DNA from: Amaurobius ferox
Lineage: Eukaryota; Arthropoda; Arachnida; Araneae; Amaurobiidae
Length of the DNA: 64,000 bases
NCBI GenBank assembly: GCA_951213105.1
Contig: OX578136.1
Coordinates: 156,681,178 to 156,745,177 of the forward strand
Reading direction: 5' to 3'
Below are positions 60,737 to 64,000 of the stretch, in pieces (the first letter of the stretch is position 1; each line of letters opens with the position of its first letter). Both the position numbers and the translations under genes were made by a program. The notes beneath the pieces are model-generated. The model was not told the origin of the DNA. It did no database searches and saw only the letters and a list, made by a program, of their open reading frames with translations.

Positions 60737-62045
60737 ATTTAAGCAATATTTTCGATTCAGTTTTCTCATTCGATTTCTAAACTTCTTTTTAGCTTTAATT
60801 TCCTGTCTCGGACCCTTGAGTGAAATCCACTATATTTTGGAAATCTAGAAATGTGCTAATCTATATAGAAAGTCACGTGTTGGCTACATAACTTTTTTTA
60901 CTATATATTTCACTATTTTCTGGAGAACACAACTTGCAAATTCCTAAACGTTCCTTGTTGAAATTATTTCATACTTTGAAACACGCCCAATCGCTCTCAT
61001 CAAATTCGATACATTTTTCAACAAAGAAAAACATTACAAACTCTTGAATCACTTTTTACTGGCCTATTAAAGTCCTTTAAAGAAAGCACGCATTTATTTA
61101 CATTTATAGTTTTAAGGCAAAATCATAAAACAGCGCAACTGCAACGGCATTTTGTCGTAAAATGTACCTCGCGTTGATCAGTCTGGTGACGAAAGGGAAA
61201 TGTCGTAAAAAGTTCCGTTATTAGATTTTAATTAGATTATTATTAGAGAATTTTTATTAGATTATTATTACTACATATCCTCAGAAATCGCGGATGTATT
61301 TTCAAGATACAACAATTAGTTGTGTAAGTTATGTATAACTTAAACCTTGTTTAAAGCCTCACAAACTTTGTTTAAAGTAGTTAACTGAGTGAAGGAGATG
61401 CGGTTTTCACAGAAATATTGTATACATTTTTGCTGCCAGTCGAAAATACGACATTTTAAAGACCAGTTTTAGCCCTGCACGATTCCCATAGTCAGTACTG
61501 TCTATCTTCTGGAATGTTTAAAACTCTACAGTACGAAATAAAGAGTTATTAAAATAAATAAGTTACAAAATGTACGAAAGAAAATAAATTCATTGAAGCC
61601 CAAAAGTGTTTGATTCAAAATATGGAGAGAGTGATCTTCCCTTCCAATCTTTAACAGCTCAGTCTATGGTGTGTTGATTTTAATATCCCTACTTTGAGTG
61701 CTCGACTTCCTTGCTATGCATGTCATGATACTACTTAATTGGCAATTTAGACGTGATTCATAGTACTTAATTTGCTCTATAAAAGACAGTGGAAATAATA
61801 CTTACCAAAGATTAAGTTGCTATTTTAAGGCAATTATTATATACTAGATAGCGGGAATATGATGAGCCTCGGTTGCACCGAAAAAGTGAGAATTTTCACC
61901 CCGGAAGATCACTCATGTCCTCGAACAAGACTAAAAACTAAATGTCATAATTAATAGAATATTTTAGAGATTTTAAAATTCCAATCATTGGATTTTTAAA
62001 CTAGCAATATTTCACAATTTTAAAAATAAACTGTGTCAGATAATG
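60737..62045. repeat. Duplicated segment D3, copy 2, second part
   Basis: Matches 31740-32480 and 32990-33790. It lacks about 500 bp present in copy 1 and has only about two units of the 32-bp repeat. Confidence 0.75.
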
Positions 62046-63305
62046 TTATTTTGTTTTCGATGGCATTAAAGTCTGTACGTGGTTCATGAGACTATATTAA
62101 ATGCAAAATCTAGACGACGATACCATTTAGAACACGACTTCATATTTTTGAAGCAACTTTTTTGTCATCTCCTATAGCAAAATGATGGTTCGATATGAGT
62201 ACTCGATGCAATAAAATTCATGTAGAAAGCCCAGACCACACGACCAACCCATAGGCTAATGGTAGCTTTCTGTGTGGCAGGCAATAAACTTCATGTGTAT
62301 TACTTTATTTTTTATGAAGTAAATAATATGTGTGCTATAAACAGAGTTCCTAGGAAAGTGCTTTTGCACCCAATGAGCTTCGGAAGTAAAGGTTCCTATG
62401 TACACTCTAGGTCTATGTATAGTAAAGTTACTATGCCCTATCCAATAAAAGTGATTGCGGCTCTCTTAATGTGGAATTACAGAAGTTAATAACAGAAACA
62501 TAGCAATAAAGCGAGATAGAAGAAAAATGTGAATGGTAAAATTGTAGAACACTGTCCGTGTCCAATTAATAAGTAGCGACATCAATAATGTACAACACGT
62601 GTATATGGAAGGCAATAAATGCATGTCATACTTCAGCGGTTGCTAGAAGCTTTAACACTGTGACACCTGAAATGCTTTTCAAAGTATGCAATAATATTAT
62701 TTCTCAGATTCTGGTGTTTATGATATTATTGCTGAATGGAAAGGTCATTCGCCAATAACCCTAATGTGTTAAATAAATTCTTTCTGTAACTGATGTAGTG
62801 TCGTTTCTTACTCACTTGAGAATGCTCTACCACTTTATAATTGACATTATTTTTTCTTTGGATATTTTGTCGATCTCGTGTTTCTAACTTCTTCATTTCC
62901 GCGCTAATGTCCCTGCAATCACTTTTCAATCGTTCATAGTCATTCATTTTGCTATTGGTTGACCTTACGTGTATATTCGGGAACCTTTCAAATGCTTCCT
63001 GTAACAGATTTAATGTATTTTCCCAGTCATTAGAGAATGCTCTACTACTTCAGAATTGGCATTCTTCTTCTATTTCGATTAGTTATTGAGCTCGTTCTAA
63101 ATTCATTCCACACTAATGGCGCTGCAATCTCTTTTACTTCTGTCGGCCATAGTCAGTTTGCTATAGATAGACTGTACGTGTACACACTGAATCCTTTCAC
63201 AAATGCTATCTGGAACCTAATTAGTATCATTTCCTGCTCATTAGAGAATGTTTTCCTGCTTTATAATTGGCATGCTTCTTCTATATTGTTCAGACAACTT
63301 ATTGT
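62046..63305. other. Non-coding, with a doubled block
   Basis: 62800-62990 and 63030-63200 are relatives of each other and of 33800-33920 (TTAGAGAATGCTCTAC.ACTT, TAATG.C.CTGCAATC.CTTTT). No recognisable frame. Confidence 0.5.
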
Positions 63306-63309
63306 GATT

Positions 63310-63765
63310 ACCAGCTAATATTCAGAATAACCGCCGCTTGTAGCGCGAACAGAAGCTAGACGGGCTGGAAGGATCCAATAAGGTGCTGGAAGGTGTTCCC
63401 AGGTATGTGGAGCCATGCTGATTGCAGTGCATTTGACAGTTACTAGAGGGTGCTTGGTGGAGAATCCATAAAGCGAACAACCCGATAGAGGTGGTCTTAC
63501 AGATGCTAAAATGGGTCTGGGTAATAATAGATAATAATAAAGTCTGGGGAATTAGGTGGTCAGGGAAATACTTTGAAATCTTCATCATGCTTCCCCAACA
63601 ACTTTCGGCCAGTTCTTGCTGTATGACACGTCACATTATCGTGCTGGTAGATCCCATCCGCCCCAGGAAAGACAATCAGCATATATGGGTGTACGGGGTC
63701 TGCAAGAGTGGATTCATAACGAATTCGGTTCATAGTGCCTTCTACAGGTATGAGTAACGTTGATT
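63310..63765 (-). pseudogene. Tc1-like transposase, C-terminal half, broken
   Basis: On the minus strand: PVEGTMNRIRYESTL, then HPYMLIVFPGADGIYQHDNV with the second catalytic Asp (Q-H-D-N), then DEDFKVFP. A stop follows and the next frame continues with PPNSPD. Further pieces (RVVRFMDSPPS, NALQSAWLHIPGNTFQHLIG) appear in shifted frames down to about 63310. The N-terminal half and first Asp are missing. It is inserted in D3 copy 2. Confidence 0.78.
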
Positions 63766-63769
63766 GATA

Positions 63770-64000
63770 ATTTAAATTGGAGACGGCTGTGAGAGAAGTG
63801 ACAGACATAACTTTTGATACTTTACTTTTGAGTCAACTTATTAATTAGAATGTAGCGTCCTCATGGATAATAAAATGCACCTATTCTTTTCTCGAAACGT
63901 CGTTTTAAAGGGGCATCTTTAGTCGCAGTAGTTGTAGATAAATTTATTAAGAGTTTATTCCGAGCTCATCTAGATTTTGGGACTTCAATTTTCACTCATC
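63770..64000. repeat. Duplicated segment D3, copy 2, right part
   Basis: Matches 36640-36860 and runs off the end of the window. Confidence 0.8.

Overview
This is a eukaryotic, strongly AT-rich, gene-poor window made almost entirely of mobile-element debris, duplicated non-coding segments, mini- and microsatellites. I see no convincing host exon, tRNA, rRNA, operon or CRISPR array. The mix of a jockey-clade LINE with a three-knuckle Gag, several Tc1/mariner families, tRNA-headed SINEs with CAA tails and AT microsatellites suggests an arthropod. An arachnid such as a spider is my best guess; that is inference from the style of the repeats, not proof.

Layout. 1-2475: duplicated segment D1, copy 1, interrupted at a TA microsatellite by an inverted-repeat element (801-1859) that encodes a reverse transcriptase (RT) fragment. 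2476-4100: repeat family D2. 4100 to about 9300: a nearly full-length but decayed jockey-type LINE, with a SINE inserted in ORF2. 9641-12440: two tandem units of about 1.2 kb. 12525-15860: second D2 copy, interrupted by an insert carrying a Tc1 fragment. 17700-20857: a duplicated unit of about 1.4 kb that ends in GACA repeats. 22645-24439: Tc1 element with a SINE in its left terminal repeat. 25555-25880: mariner fragment. 26233-28950: three tandem units of about 900 bp. 30026-30296: long AT microsatellite. 31205-34000 and 36620-36860: duplicated segment D3, copy 1, with a second Tc1 element of the same family nearby at 34908-36288. 39461-39490: a 30-bp SINE scrap with target-site duplications. 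39730 to about 41002: a third, better preserved Tc1 family. 41580-42507: a fold-back element with a hammerhead-like motif. 44024-44893: a MITE. 46000-49280: SINE-like heads, a 27-bp tandem array and a minisatellite holding a SINE. 53776-56600: D1 copy 2, interrupted by a 5'-truncated LINE. 58251-59786: a fold-back whose arms resemble the SINE and whose core holds a Tc1 fragment. 59795 to the end: D3 copy 2 with a short retroelement insert and another Tc1 C-terminal fragment.

How the parts relate. Comparing the duplicated segments with one another shows which pieces are later insertions. The SINE 3' end (GTCGG, TGGGT, AAC repeats) resembles the 3' end of the LINE fragment at 54250, which could be its mobilising partner. 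SINE insertions with clear target-site duplications date after the jockey and Tc1 copies they interrupt. The points that most deserve a second look are the RT-bearing inverted-repeat element, the hammerhead-like fold-back, and the fold-back with SINE-like arms around a Tc1 core.
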